A stretch of 64,000 nt of DNA from Bolinopsis microptera (lineage: Eukaryota; Ctenophora; Tentaculata; Lobata; Bolinopsidae). Within the stretch, counting starts at the first letter, position 1, and every line of letters begins with the position of its first letter. The position numbers and the translations under genes are program-made. The notes below the pieces were generated by a model. That model searched no databases and was not told the DNA's origin. It saw only the letters and a program-made list of their open reading frames with translations. Positions 12,801-23,120 of this stretch are shown here, piece after piece. Location of the stretch: contig NC_087077.1 in the NCBI RefSeq assembly GCF_026151205.1, forward strand, positions 6,782,483-6,846,482, given 5' to 3'.

Positions 12801-15800
12801 ATTATTATCATGAAGATTGAAGTGAGCCGATTGGAGCTTATACTTAAATCCATAGTAAATGTGAAATGGAAATCTAGCGTCCGCCAAAACGAAACAACGG
12901 GCGCAATTCTTGTTTTTAAAGTTATGTTTTTAGGAATACCCGTCGGGGTTTTATATTTAAACTGATTACAGTGTCATAAGTACTTGTCCGTCAGAGACAA
13001 ATCCGTTACTTTTAAAATATTGGGTTCACTAATTTCTAATAGTCAAGGGTAGTGTGCGTTTTGAAAAAAAATGAGCAAGGGAAAATTAATTTGGTGATTC
13101 GTTTGGTAGATTATTTACCTGATGTACTGGTATTTTATATTTCATGCCCTAATATTCCAATGCTGGAATGGATATCATCCTACACCGTATTATCATCTTT
13201 AAGTCATGAGTTTGAATGACATTAATGTTTCAAATGACCACAAAATTTAGGAGTCTTTTTGGCACTTTGTAATTCGAATGTTTTTTGGCCTTTATAAAAT
13301 GTTTGTCTTTAAATTTTTAGGAGGAACATGAACAAATTATTTAGAAACTATCAAACCCTGACAACTCTTTGTTGTTTTGTGGTGTTGACATGATTTGACC
13401 CTTCTTAAGCTTCTATGATACCTGAAAGTTATGATTTAAAGATCAGGTGAGGTTAATGTTAAGTGGTCGTGTCTAATTAAGTTGAGGTTACAAACCTTTC
13501 ATTAACTCTAAGATTCGTTCTTATTGATCCTGAGAAGTCCACTTATTTGTTAATATTCGAGAGAGGGTTAAGCAAAGCGAGTGGCAACTGACATTTTCTT
13601 CGTGTTGATCGCAAGGGAGGTTTATGAACTGATTCAGGTCTTTTGGCCACCCGGGATGTAACCACTGTCTGATATAATTGCTTTATAATTAAATTTCATC
13701 AGGAAATGTATCCCTCAAAAGCATAATATAATGAAGGAATTATCCCTCAAATGCATATTATGATAATGAACAGTTGGTATAACAATATTGGAAGCATTAA
13801 ACTAAATCCGTTATACATATTGAGAGCTTGCAGTTCCCCCAACGAGTAGTATATTTACAACTGTTCATTTTCATAATAATATCATACAAATCTGCACGGC
13901 GAGGTTACTAAAAAAAGGTAATTTGAAACTTTATTTCTAACAGTTATCTGTTCACGACTATACCCCCGTTGGTAATATAATAATTTTCATTTCCGTACAA
14001 ATTGTCTTCTCTCCCTTTACCTCCAAGTTTGCTCTTCAACTTCTCGGATTGTGTTGAGTCCTTATCTCCCCTAAAATATTGATTAAATGTTTGGGAGTCC
14101 AAACAAATTGCAGTTTCCCCTTTCAACTCCACCGGAAGTTCCTCTGAAAATACTAGGATTTATAAAATTGTTTGGTCGTTACTTCAATTTATTTATAGCA
14201 CAAAGCAATCAATCCCTTTTATGTGCATTGACGTAGGGTAGCTCTTCCAGCAGCTTGGCAGATTTGCGTTAGTTTAGCAGGTTAGTCGTCTGTCCATGTA
14301 AATTAAAGCGACATTAGCTTTTACCCGTTTATATGTTAATTTGAAGCAGTATTTTGATTCTCGGGGCGTAGGTAAATAGTGTATCCCCCACCCTTGTACA
14401 ACCAAATAAAATCTTCAATACATTTAATTTGTTACACTCTAGTAGAGTAGTAGGGGAGAAAGAGAGAGAGGGAGAGAAAGAGAGGGAGAGCAAGTAACAT
14501 AAATCCTGTCGTCTGGTTTGAAGGAATTAATCACTTTGAATATGCTGGCTGCTGTCGGTCTCCTGTTGCTTTGAACCCTTCTTGCTCCTGTAGCTTTCCC
14601 AGCAGGCCCATTGTCCCCCGAACTTCCCTGATTCATATAACACATCTAATTACTATCAGGTAACTAATTAGGTTTTAATGTAAGGTGTTGTTAAACTGGT
14701 TATAACGGGAAGCTGATAGACGAGGTAGCGGGAAACATTAGCAGTGTCCCACAACCCACTCTAATTACATCACTTCTTGATATATATATAACGTTTACAT
14801 CGTGATCTAATTTACCCCACATCGCGTCCGGTAGAGTGTCCTCTGCGGGCCCTCTGACACTTTTCCTTTGCAGACTTGTATAAGGTTGATTATTGACGTA
14901 TTGGTGTATTGGTAAACTTTCCTTGCTAACTTTCCTGTGTAGTCATGCGAAGGCTTTATTATTGGTGTATTAGTTCTGTTTCTTAATTCTTTCTTAGAAT
15001 TATTCTCTTATTCTTGCAACCCTCTAAATGTTCTTGGTCCGTTCCATTTATCTAGGTTTACTTTAACTGGGCACTGTTCATAAACCAAATGAAGATATTG
15101 CGGATTAACAGGCGCGGCTGAGCGCTGCCCAGTAAAAATTACTCTCAGTTGTTGAGTTCAAGGGAAATATGCTTGAACAGTTTAACTTCAATTTTAAGTT
15201 CTCGTAGGTTTCTGGATCGTTTGCCCACGTAAAATATAGTGACTTGTCCATTAATAGATTAATATCGCTGCAATTCGCCAAGTTTTATTATCAAAAAGTG
15301 TTATTTTCTGCTTATTGTATGGTTCGGAGATTGTAAATTCATCTGCAACTAAAGTTTATAAATAGTTCTCGGTTTTATACCGTCCGCTTTCGGTCCTTAT
15401 TTTGTTTTTCATGATAACGAAACTTTGTAACACAAACTTGCGACTCGTGCCGTTCTCAGTTCCAATTTTCGAGTTGTGACAATCAATCTTGGTGGGGATT
15501 TATCATGTGCAATTACGATTTGTCTGAATTTCTATAAATAGTTAAATAGTCGCCATATTTTATTATTTAATCACTGGATCGGAGATTTTTTCTACTGACG
15601 TGTCACCTGAGTGACAATTGTTAATGCCTAAATGTGAGTCAAGACATGATTCCTTGAGAATAACTATCTTTCGTTTACCCTATGTTGAATATTTTAGATT
15701 CCTTTCGGTTATTTTGATTTGAGTGGTCAGAACAAGATTTGAGCTGAGAGCTAATTCAAAGCACCAGCTCTGCAGTTTGCCTACCTCATTACAAACCCGG

Positions 15801-18800
15801 CTTGTCACCAACTTCCTCCTAACTTGAAGTCTGATTAATTTCAATCAGCCCGGTCCTAGCATCCTCTACCAGATAATAACCCCCAAGCTACCCCCACCAG
15901 TTCCTCAGAACACTAAATACAACACTACCTACCCCCTAGCTTGTATAATCAAGGTTGTTAAATACGTCAAATTTTCGTGAAAGAATACGACGTATTCGGT
16001 TCTAATAAAGAATACGTCGTAATACGCCGGAATACGGTAATTTCTATGGATTGTTAAATACGTCCACGAATACGCCATAATACGCCGTAATACGCTGATT
16101 TGTCAAAATTAAACATTACAGCTGCGCGCCACCCTCATCATTGATCATGCATTAAAGGAGTGCAGTTATACATGATAACTTAAATTTGTAATCAAATTTC
16201 ATGGATAATCGTAACAGGCACGTAGACAGGGGGGGGGCTAGGGGGGCGGCGCCCCCCCCCCCCCCCCCCCCCGGAAAAAATCGAACCCCAGAAAAAAGAT
16301 AAGCCCCCTAGTCCCCATGGTCGCCTGGTAACTGGGCTGTGTTTATGACTGCAGTCAGTCAAAGATTTGAACTGTGGATTAGTAAATATCTGTCATAACA
16401 TCCAAGCAAACATTCTAAGATTCTAGAAGACTTCTATAAATAGTCAATAGTGTCCCCTAGACCGTAGGAAATGTAAAAATCTTAAGACGATGGGGCCTGA
16501 GTAAGTCGTAAATTCTGATTGGAGAATGCAGATTGCTGTTGTGAAGTTACCAAATTTACGTGAGTACTTGATTCTTTTCAATCCCAGTTTATTGCTGTCC
16601 TACAAATTTCTTTAATACCAAATGTCGTCTAAAACACCCTGTTTCGCAAAAAATTTCCGGGGGGCTATGCCCCCCTAGCCCCCGCCAAGGGGCTCCGCCC
16701 CTGGACCCCGCTGGGGGCTGCGCCCCCAGACCCCTGCCACAGCTTGCTCGCTTCGCTCGCCGACAGCCCCCCTCAAAGAAAAATCCTGGCTACGTCCCTG
16801 AATCGTAATACGTCAATTTTCAAGGAGGAATACGTATTCGTATTCCAATACGTATTCCCTCCTAATACGTATTTAACAACCTTGTGTATAATAGACAACT
16901 AACTAAGTAATGCTCGAGCACTGTGAGATTAATAACATTATCATTGCTTCTTAACGTCATAGTCGGGATGCCTACCTGATAATGTCTGGTCATGTTTCCC
17001 TGATCGCTGCTACCGTATATGGACAAACTCTCGATATATGTGATATATGTCATAGAACACTGCGTTTTGTAAATTTTACCGTCCGTCACTGCCCTCTCAT
17101 GGTTCATTTAGCGTTCTCTTTTAAATTTTGTTACGGTCTCTCCCGTACAAAACGTTGCGAGTTTTCTTGGAGTGCTATTGGCCTGAAGGGAAGGGTAGTA
17201 ATTGAAGCTAGCCCATTGTTTTTACGCTTTTATAATAGTCGAGCTGTAAGGTTGTTGTAGTCTCGCCTAATATTGACAGGTCCAGCGGACTATCGTGGTG
17301 ACTTGCGTGTGGTCCACAACAAATATGTCATGTATTAGTAGTGCAGCTGCTAGCTGCTAGCCTCAAACTACCTGGTTGTTGCCTTGATTAGTTTTGTTGT
17401 GTATCCACACAATGCGTGGTTACAAAAGTATTGTTGAACGGTTGATGGCCGTCAAAGGTTGATGCGACTAACGTTTGTAACTGTTGATTGTTACCTGACT
17501 AACACTAGCAGTTATCTGCTAATCCGCACTCTGTTCGAACCATTTAAATGAGCTTTTAAAAAGAATCATTTCATCACTTTCAGAAATTTGATCGTCCAAC
17601 AACACCCATGTCTACTGTTCAAATCAATCACGTTGACTAGAATAACAGTCAGAGCTGAAAGGATAAACTCACCAAACTGTCGACCAGCGAACCACGTGGG
17701 TCCCACTTACACTCACGTGACAGCATATTCCAACCACGTGACCTACATTTGATCACGTGGTGTAATCTCTAAACGCAGGGTCCCTCTTTGCAGGACATGC
17801 AGCAAGTCCTGCTTGCTAGGTCTTTCACCTTGCTGTGACAAATGTTATAGTTCGTGTGGAGTAAAGCGGTTAGACCGTATGATTGCGTGATCCGACAACC
17901 TTTTCGACTTGTCAAGTGGTGTGGAAGACAGCAGATAGCTATATTACCACTACCTACCTTGGTCCTTGAGTTGGTCTCAGTTTGAAATTTTGACAAGCTT
18001 CTTTGATGAACGTTTTACGGTTTCTTATCGAATATTAACGTTAATTTTAAAAGACGTCGCTCTCTCTGTGATTTATAGGTGTTGTCAAGCATCAAATGTC
18101 CAGACTGCGCATCTTTAAACAGTTTAATAGATTTAATATGAATTTAGTTCAGTAATGGTTCAAGACAGTCTTGACTAGAACTACTACTTATAATTTAAGT
18201 AGCTAAAACTTGAACCGCTTTTAGAGAATGAGATATCCTTTTTAGTGTGGTTTTGTATTTTTCTTCCTCCCTTCATCATAATTATATTTTCCCCCACCCC
18301 ATCCGTACCAGCTTCACCCTGGTATTTTGCCCTTCAATTTTCTTTTTTGAACTCAGTCTTGATTACTTGTGATATTCGTGTGCCATGTCGTGATATACAC
18401 TGTATATTTCACACGAGTATTACTACTGCATAATGTATGACTACATTCTACCCTGTCATCACCTAAAGTCGACCGTGGCCATTACTTCATTCAATGACAA
18501 ACAACGTGCAGTGTTTTACCACCGTCCTGCTTTTGAGACCGCAATCATTTGGATCTGACATATGTTTCCGGGTTTAAAAGTCTTCTGGGATTGGTCTTGG
18601 GTGTAAGAAATTGTCTCTTGCAAGTTGATTGCAGCGGTTTCTTCTTTCTAGGAATCCTTCTGGTACTAAATAAATTTTAAGTTACATGCAAGGCCTCAAA
18701 AATTTGTTTTACTTTGCCTCTGGGAAGTTTTCAACAGTTTCAAGTTGTACTGACATTAACCTAGAGAAAGAAAAAGTTAATGAGCTGTTATTTTACTTTA

Positions 18801-21800
18801 TGGTTTGCGCACCTTGTTTTTTTGCTTATTTGTGATGTCATATTGGACTAATATATATTATATAAGGGTAGGTAGAGATGCAGAACTTGGCCAGTGGCCA
18901 CTTTTCTCTTCGCAGGGGGCTGTGGTCACAAGAAATGTACAGAGCTTGGTCATATGTGCACAAACATTAGTCTGTAACTAACGTGAATTCAAGGATATAT
19001 TATGTGGCTGATGACAGGGCGATAAGGGGCATTTTATGACGTCGATATTGGACATATTACATTAAATGTAACACCGGTTGTATTATTGTTGTTTTACGAA
19101 TATCCGTTAGTTTTTTAAACATCTGCAACACGCTAAACTTCCTAGTTTAAATTTAGAGAGCAAATGCCTTGTAATTATGAATTTCACAAATATTAAAATT
19201 AAAGTAAACAAGCGCAATATGTTGTTATATCGCCAATTTGACTGTCACATATCTAATGACTGTCTCATTACATCACAAGTTGATTAAATTAATGTAGTTA
19301 ATCACAAAGTTGTGCAAATAATGTCAATGTGTCAGTCTGCAAATCCGTTCTGCACATTATGTATTAATATTATCTATCTCTTTATAAATGATAGTCTTCT
19401 TGACTATGATCGCAATCCTTGTTGAAATAACGATATAGTCATCGTAACATTTAGATTTATCTGGGCTGATCTTATTATGTATTCAGTTTGAAAATAAATG
19501 AGATTTATATAAATATTTGTAAATGAAAGCTAATTTGTTTTTCCTTTTTAGCATCCAGCGACACTGGAGACGATGGAAGAGTAAGAGCACGCGCGTGCCG
19601 GTTGACTTCGACCCAACGTTCGTCTCAATTTTAGAAGAAAACTTCCCAGGCATCTGTGACCAATACTCTATATCTACTACCAGCATGGTTTTCTCTGGTT
19701 CACCCAGGATCTCACACCTGTCTTCCAATCAGATCGTTCGGAAAATAATTCCCAATAACAACAACATGTCTCTGTTTAACGAGATTGACTCAGAGTATAC
19801 GTTAGAGTTAGAATCAGATAAAAGTGACTCAGGCACGATCGGTGCCTTGTCAGAGTTTGAAACTCCAATTCCAGCTAAACGACCTCTCATTCAAACATCG
19901 TATGTGTTCGAGAAGGAATTGAGGGAAGATTTCGATAACCCCTACTACATAGACTCTTCCGACGAGGAAGAAGAAGAAGAAGAAGAAGAAGTTGAAGAGG
20001 AAGAAGCTAGACCAGTCAAACTGTGTTCCAGTCAGAGTCTGGAGTCCCGAGTCTCGGAGGGGAGTCTGGGAAGCACGGGCCACGTGTGTGACAGTGGATT
20101 TGAGGACGATACCCGGGGCAGCTCCTGCTCCCTTCCCAGACCCAGTGTCTGGACAGGGGTGGAGGAAGTTTCACCTGACAGAAGGGACGTTCTCACTCGA
20201 CCTGCTGCTGTTCAGATGTGCTTTGTTGAGGTGAGCTTTGTTCATATAAATTATAAGCTTGACAGTTGACAGGTTGGCCGAAGTCCTGATGTGAAGCAAG
20301 TTTTTTACTCGTATTTCCGTACTTTACTTGCTTGTCTCACAAGCTAATTAGTTAGTTGACAGTTGACACGAGACAAAAAAAACTCGCACTACCTTGAGAA
20401 CCTGAAATTTCCAATTAAACATTAATAGATTGGTCGGAATTTAGATGCAGTGCCATCTAGTGCTCTACCATCTCCCTTATCTTTATTTTGTGGTATTTAA
20501 ACATATATTATAAAATATTTCAAACTCGTTGATAGCAGATAGACTGACGATCTCTGTTAAACGTTGTTCTCGTGGGAAATCTAACATAACAAACGAACAA
20601 GTTTACTTGTTTAATAACTTAATGTGCCCTAAACTTTGGCCGAGAGGCGCTCTGATCTTATATGATCTCGAAATTCTCAACAACACAAGCAATTTTAGAG
20701 GCGGAAATGTTTACCCTTTTTATCGGTTTAAACAGAGACATAAGCTGAGGTTGTTTAACAAATTAACGACACGTGTTGACTATATGTGCAGGCTCGAATT
20801 GGTCTGATAAACTAATTGTTTTCACCCCAGGAAGTTTCGGATGATGCCGAGGATGTGTCAGAGGATCTCAAAGGTCTCAGTATCAATGATTTCCCGGACG
20901 TTATCCCTCAAAACAAGCAGCTCACGAAAACCTCGCAGTGCTTAAGCGAGAGCAATATCGCATCCTCTAAGGTGAGTTCAATTGTTTCACCATATTGTTC
21001 ATACTTGATTGTTATCGGCAAACCTTGTTCCATTATTATGATACGTATTATTTCTAGTCTAAGGTTATATTTTACGCCATTTCTTGGATAGAAAAGGGGG
21101 AAATTAATTAATGTATAATTAAAGGGCAGCTAAAGTTATTGTTTGTTGCATCCAAGTCGAAATTCTTGCTTTAATTGCCGGCATCCAATTTAACCATTTC
21201 CTTTTATAGAAAATTGTTCTTATGTTGTTGGTAATTATTAATTAATAGCCGTTCTAAATATATATCAATGTAATAATAATTCAGCTTTTTTACTACGGTA
21301 TATGGGAATAAGATCCAGCAACAATATCTCAAATCAGCCCTAGTAACTATTACTAACCTGCATGCTCTCGAGAATATTAATGCTCCAGTTATGTACTATG
21401 TCTATACGCTCACACATGAATGTACAAATTAAATGTTGATCACGGATATTGCCATTCTCCTCTTGTCGATTCGTTCTCAACATTACTGTAGTCTGCAGAA
21501 AGTAATTTTATTGCCACCAATATTAGTAGTTAAGTAATAAGTAGCTCACATTGTAATTGAGATGATGGATTGTTCTGATTGACCAGCAGGAAAAGCTAAG
21601 ATATTTCTGGCCGTGCTCGTGCAACTAAGAATAAGATTACAAATGTATATTTGTGTGGTCGTGATTTCTTCCTTGTTTCAACGGTCTAACATTTTGAGGG
21701 TTTTCGCAGTAATAACTAATGCACAGTTGAGAACACAGAAATATAGACTTGTCCATTTTATTGTCTACTGTTATAGATCAGCTACTTATGTATAACTATA

Positions 21801-23120
21801 AGAACTGAAATAGTAATAGTGATGCATAATTCTGTCACGAAACGCTGAACAATTTATTGATCAATTCTTATCCATGATCTAAATCTAAATGTAACCGTCG
21901 AGCGTATAATTCTTGATTTGTATACCAATCCCCGTGTCAATTGTCAGTGCCCCATTATAACCAGCCCACCACCCCAGCTAAGAGCAGACACCTCACCGAG
22001 CAAGCGACCCCGGAGCTACGGAGGTGGAGACAAGCCCGACATGAGCGAGCTGAAACAGGGCTGGACCAACAGCGCTCATCTCATGACGGTTCAACAGTTA
22101 CTGAACTGGAGGAATGTTATGCAGTGCAACTTCTCCAGTGAGTACTATCATTTTACCTGCGGTTTTACCTTACATGGTAATGCTATCATGGTTGTGTTGC
22201 CTTTTATGGAAACATTACCATGATAGCACTACCATGTATGGTAGTTTTTCATATTTTCCTTTTTATTGATTTGGCATTGCATTAATGCATTTGCTTGTTT
22301 ATATAAAACATTTTAGATGTAGCACAAATATATAGTATATAAGTATATGTCTCAGTGTTGTAATTATTTTGTCATTAAACTTGGATATTTAGAATATGCA
22401 TATTATTTAGATATTGTCAGGTACCGTTCACTTATTACGTAATAACTTCTTTTCCATCATTAGATCACCCTACGTAATCACGTTTACACCTAGCTTAAGT
22501 GTAGAAATAAAACTAGCGCAATCATTCGTAAACCCCTCCCTCACCGTCAGTGACACTGATTACGTAATATGTGAACTCTCCCGTGCAATTTCTTTGTATT
22601 TTGAAGGAAGCAATTTTTCGAGTCCCGACTCCCGGGGTTGGGAGATATAAGAAAATCTTCATTGCAAGAATAGTTGTCATTTTTTCATTTACAGTACAAA
22701 TTTTTGTATTGTGGCTGATAAATGTTATAATTACTGGTTGATTCGCTAATAAGAAATTAGCAGTCTATTGCCAATTATAAATACTTACTTATTTGCAGAG
22801 GTTAATTCGGAGCTGATGGAGCATTTGGCGGATAGAGATGGGCTCCAGGAACAACAAGACTTGATGCTCCAGCAAATATTCACTCTGAAAAAGTACTGCC
22901 AATTTACTATACAGTTGATCACTTTCCTTGCTCTTATTGCTACTAAATTTCAATCGTGAAATAAATTGTCTCGTTTAAAATTGTTGACTCTCATTCTACG
23001 ATCCGGCTAATCAAAAATGTCTTCAGTATGAACACAAACGGAGAGGTAAAGCCAAAATCAGAGCCAGAAAAACAGACGCCTAATTTCAAACGAAGAGTTT
23101 CATCTCTATTTGGGAAATGA
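867..23120 (+). CDS. SCHIP1: SCHIP1-like protein (two IQ motifs plus C-terminal coiled coil), ten exons
   Basis: Predicted exons: 867-911, 1388-1426, 1647-1748, 2336-2400, 3686-3766, 19552-20230, 20831-20971, 21948-22137, 22799-22892, 23027-23120. They join in frame to 509 aa. The ATG at 867 follows an in-frame TAG at 855. IQ motif 1 (IQRFYRAYVAR) is at residues 39-49. IQ motif 2 (IQRHWRRWKSK, about 112-122) is completed only by splicing 3766 to 19552. An acidic run is at about 246-262. A coiled coil with SELMEHLADRDGLQEQQDLM is at about 430-478, followed by a basic tail ending in SSLFGK. SCHIP1/IQCJ-SCHIP1 proteins pair IQ motifs with a conserved C-terminal coil and link to schwannomin/Merlin and cortical signalling; that role is known of the family and inferred here. 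Human IQCJ-SCHIP1 is of similar size. The weakest points are the first exon (donor GTTAAA) and the exact family name. Exon 8 has a second in-frame acceptor at 21978. Confidence 0.7.
1084..1346. mobile_element. short retroposon-like insertion with 15 bp target duplication
   Basis: A perfect 15 bp direct repeat, TATGAGTATTGCTGA, lies at 1069-1083 and 1347-1361 and brackets 263 bp. Duplications of this length are typical of LINE-mediated insertions such as SINEs. No pol III boxes or poly-A tail were recognised inside. The insertion ends about 26 bases before the acceptor of exon 2 (1388) of the SCHIP1-like gene. Confidence 0.55.
1647..1748 (+). CDS. SCHIP1: SCHIP1-like exon 3, IQ motif 1
   Basis: The acceptor is TTGCAG and the donor is AAG/GTGATT. 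The exon is 34 codons with phase 0 at both ends. It encodes VTIQRFYRAYVARKVF, an exact IQxxxRxxxxR calmodulin-binding motif, so this is one of the most secure exons of the gene. The previous exon (1388-1426, 13 codons) and the next one (2336-2400, starting EEEEFFQREL) keep the frame. Confidence 0.8.
5124..5392. repeat. tandem duplication, about 147 bp period
   Basis: Two adjacent diverged copies start with ATGAGTGGTTAAAGAAAG at 5126 and 5273. Both run through TAGCGAATTGACTCC and GGGCGACAGCATTTTTGG to AATACGAATTT. Differences are a few substitutions and a short gap, so this is an old local duplication inside an intron. No function is suggested. Confidence 0.8.
6265..6505. promoter_or_regulatory. 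promoter-like block with CRE, CCAAT and E-box motifs
   Basis: Two perfect CRE palindromes (TGACGTCA, 6269-6276 and 6296-6303) are 20 bp apart. A CACGTG E-box is at 6414-6419. CCAAT motifs are at 6391-6395 (+) and, inverted, at 6468-6472 and 6498-6502. The block is more GC-rich than its AT-rich surroundings. This mix is typical of CREB/NF-Y/bHLH-bound promoters. It lies in the large intron, so it could drive a short isoform starting near the exon at 19552, as vertebrate IQCJ-SCHIP1/SCHIP1 does from separate promoters. No first exon was identified. Confidence 0.4.
15950..16884. mobile_element. non-autonomous hAT-like element, 935 bp
   Basis: Terminal inverted repeats CAAGGTTGTTAAATACGT (start) and its complement (end at 16884) are flanked by a perfect 8 bp duplication TGTATAAT (15942-15949 and 16885-16892). 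An 8 bp duplication and CA-starting ends are hallmarks of the hAT superfamily. The interior is rich in AATACG/CGTATT palindromic words and has no transposase frame. It is interrupted by a second hAT-like element at 16215-16800. Confidence 0.85.
16215..16800. mobile_element. hAT-like element nested in another hAT, 586 bp, GC-rich core
   Basis: The ends are CAGGCACGTAGACAGGG and, at the other end, the complement of CAGGGACGTAGCCAGGAT. An exact 8 bp duplication AATCGTAA flanks it (16207-16214 and 16801-16808). The core contains long G and C runs and stem-forming GC words (GGGGCTCCGCCCC, GCTTGCTCGCTTCGCTCGC) that contrast with the AT-rich host. No coding sequence was found. Confidence 0.85.
17693..17759. 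promoter_or_regulatory. cluster of four CACGTG E-boxes
   Basis: CACGTG occurs at 17693-17698, 17714-17719, 17735-17740 and 17754-17759. The first three are spaced exactly 21 bp and the last 19 bp, so they lie on nearly the same helical face. Two have the TCACGTGA/TCACGTGG context favoured by USF/TFE/MITF-type bHLH factors. The cluster lies about 1.8 kb upstream of the large exon at 19552 and is a candidate enhancer or promoter element. Confidence 0.5.
19552..20230 (+). CDS. SCHIP1: SCHIP1-like exon 6, IQ motif 2 and acidic region
   Basis: This is the largest exon (679 nt). Its acceptor is CTTTTTAG/C and its donor is GAG/GTGAGC. The first base completes a Cys codon started in the exon ending at 3766, giving AIWC-IQRHWRRWKSK, a second IQ motif. 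It then encodes VPVDFDPTFVSILEENFPG, a Ser/Glu-rich stretch and a run of about nine Glu. A Gly/Ser-rich block (GSTGHVCDSGFEDD) follows. Reconstitution of the IQ motif across the intron is the main evidence that 1-4 kb and 19-23 kb form one gene. Confidence 0.8.
21948..22892 (+). CDS. SCHIP1: SCHIP1-like exons 8-9, coiled-coil region
   Basis: Exon 21948-22137 (donor TCCA/GTGAGT) joins exon 22799-22892 (acceptor TTTGCAG) in phase 1. Together they give MTVQQLLNWRNVM followed by SELMEHLADRDGLQEQQDLM. The L/M spacing and the RDxLxxEQDxML-like pattern match the conserved C-terminal coil of the SCHIP1 family. Unspliced read-through of exon 9 would end at 22959, just before an AATAAA-like sequence near 22961, so a shorter alternative 3' end is possible. 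Confidence 0.65.
22173..22236. repeat. 20 bp inverted repeat hairpin
   Basis: The arms CATGGTAATGCTATCATGGT (22173-22192) and its complement (22217-22236) differ at one position and enclose a 24 nt loop. It starts 35 bases after the donor of exon 8 of the SCHIP1-like gene. It could form a stem in the pre-mRNA or be a tiny foldback transposon remnant. Confidence 0.6.

Larger units (their letters stand above)
3767..19551 (+). other. 15.8 kb intron 5 of the SCHIP1-like gene
   Basis: No exon could be supported inside this interval. The open frames (for example 4130-4447, 8255-8455 and 16982-17260) are short, AT-driven and lack recognisable protein features. Listed separately are a tandem duplication at 5124-5392, a promoter-like block at 6265-6505, nested hAT elements at 15950-16884 and an E-box cluster at 17693-17759. 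A purine microsatellite (GA-rich) lies at 14457-14490. An imperfect TAGCTATTGT repeat lies at about 10445-10508. Three ATTGG (inverted CCAAT) motifs fall within 80 bp at 7840-7915. Confidence 0.6.
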
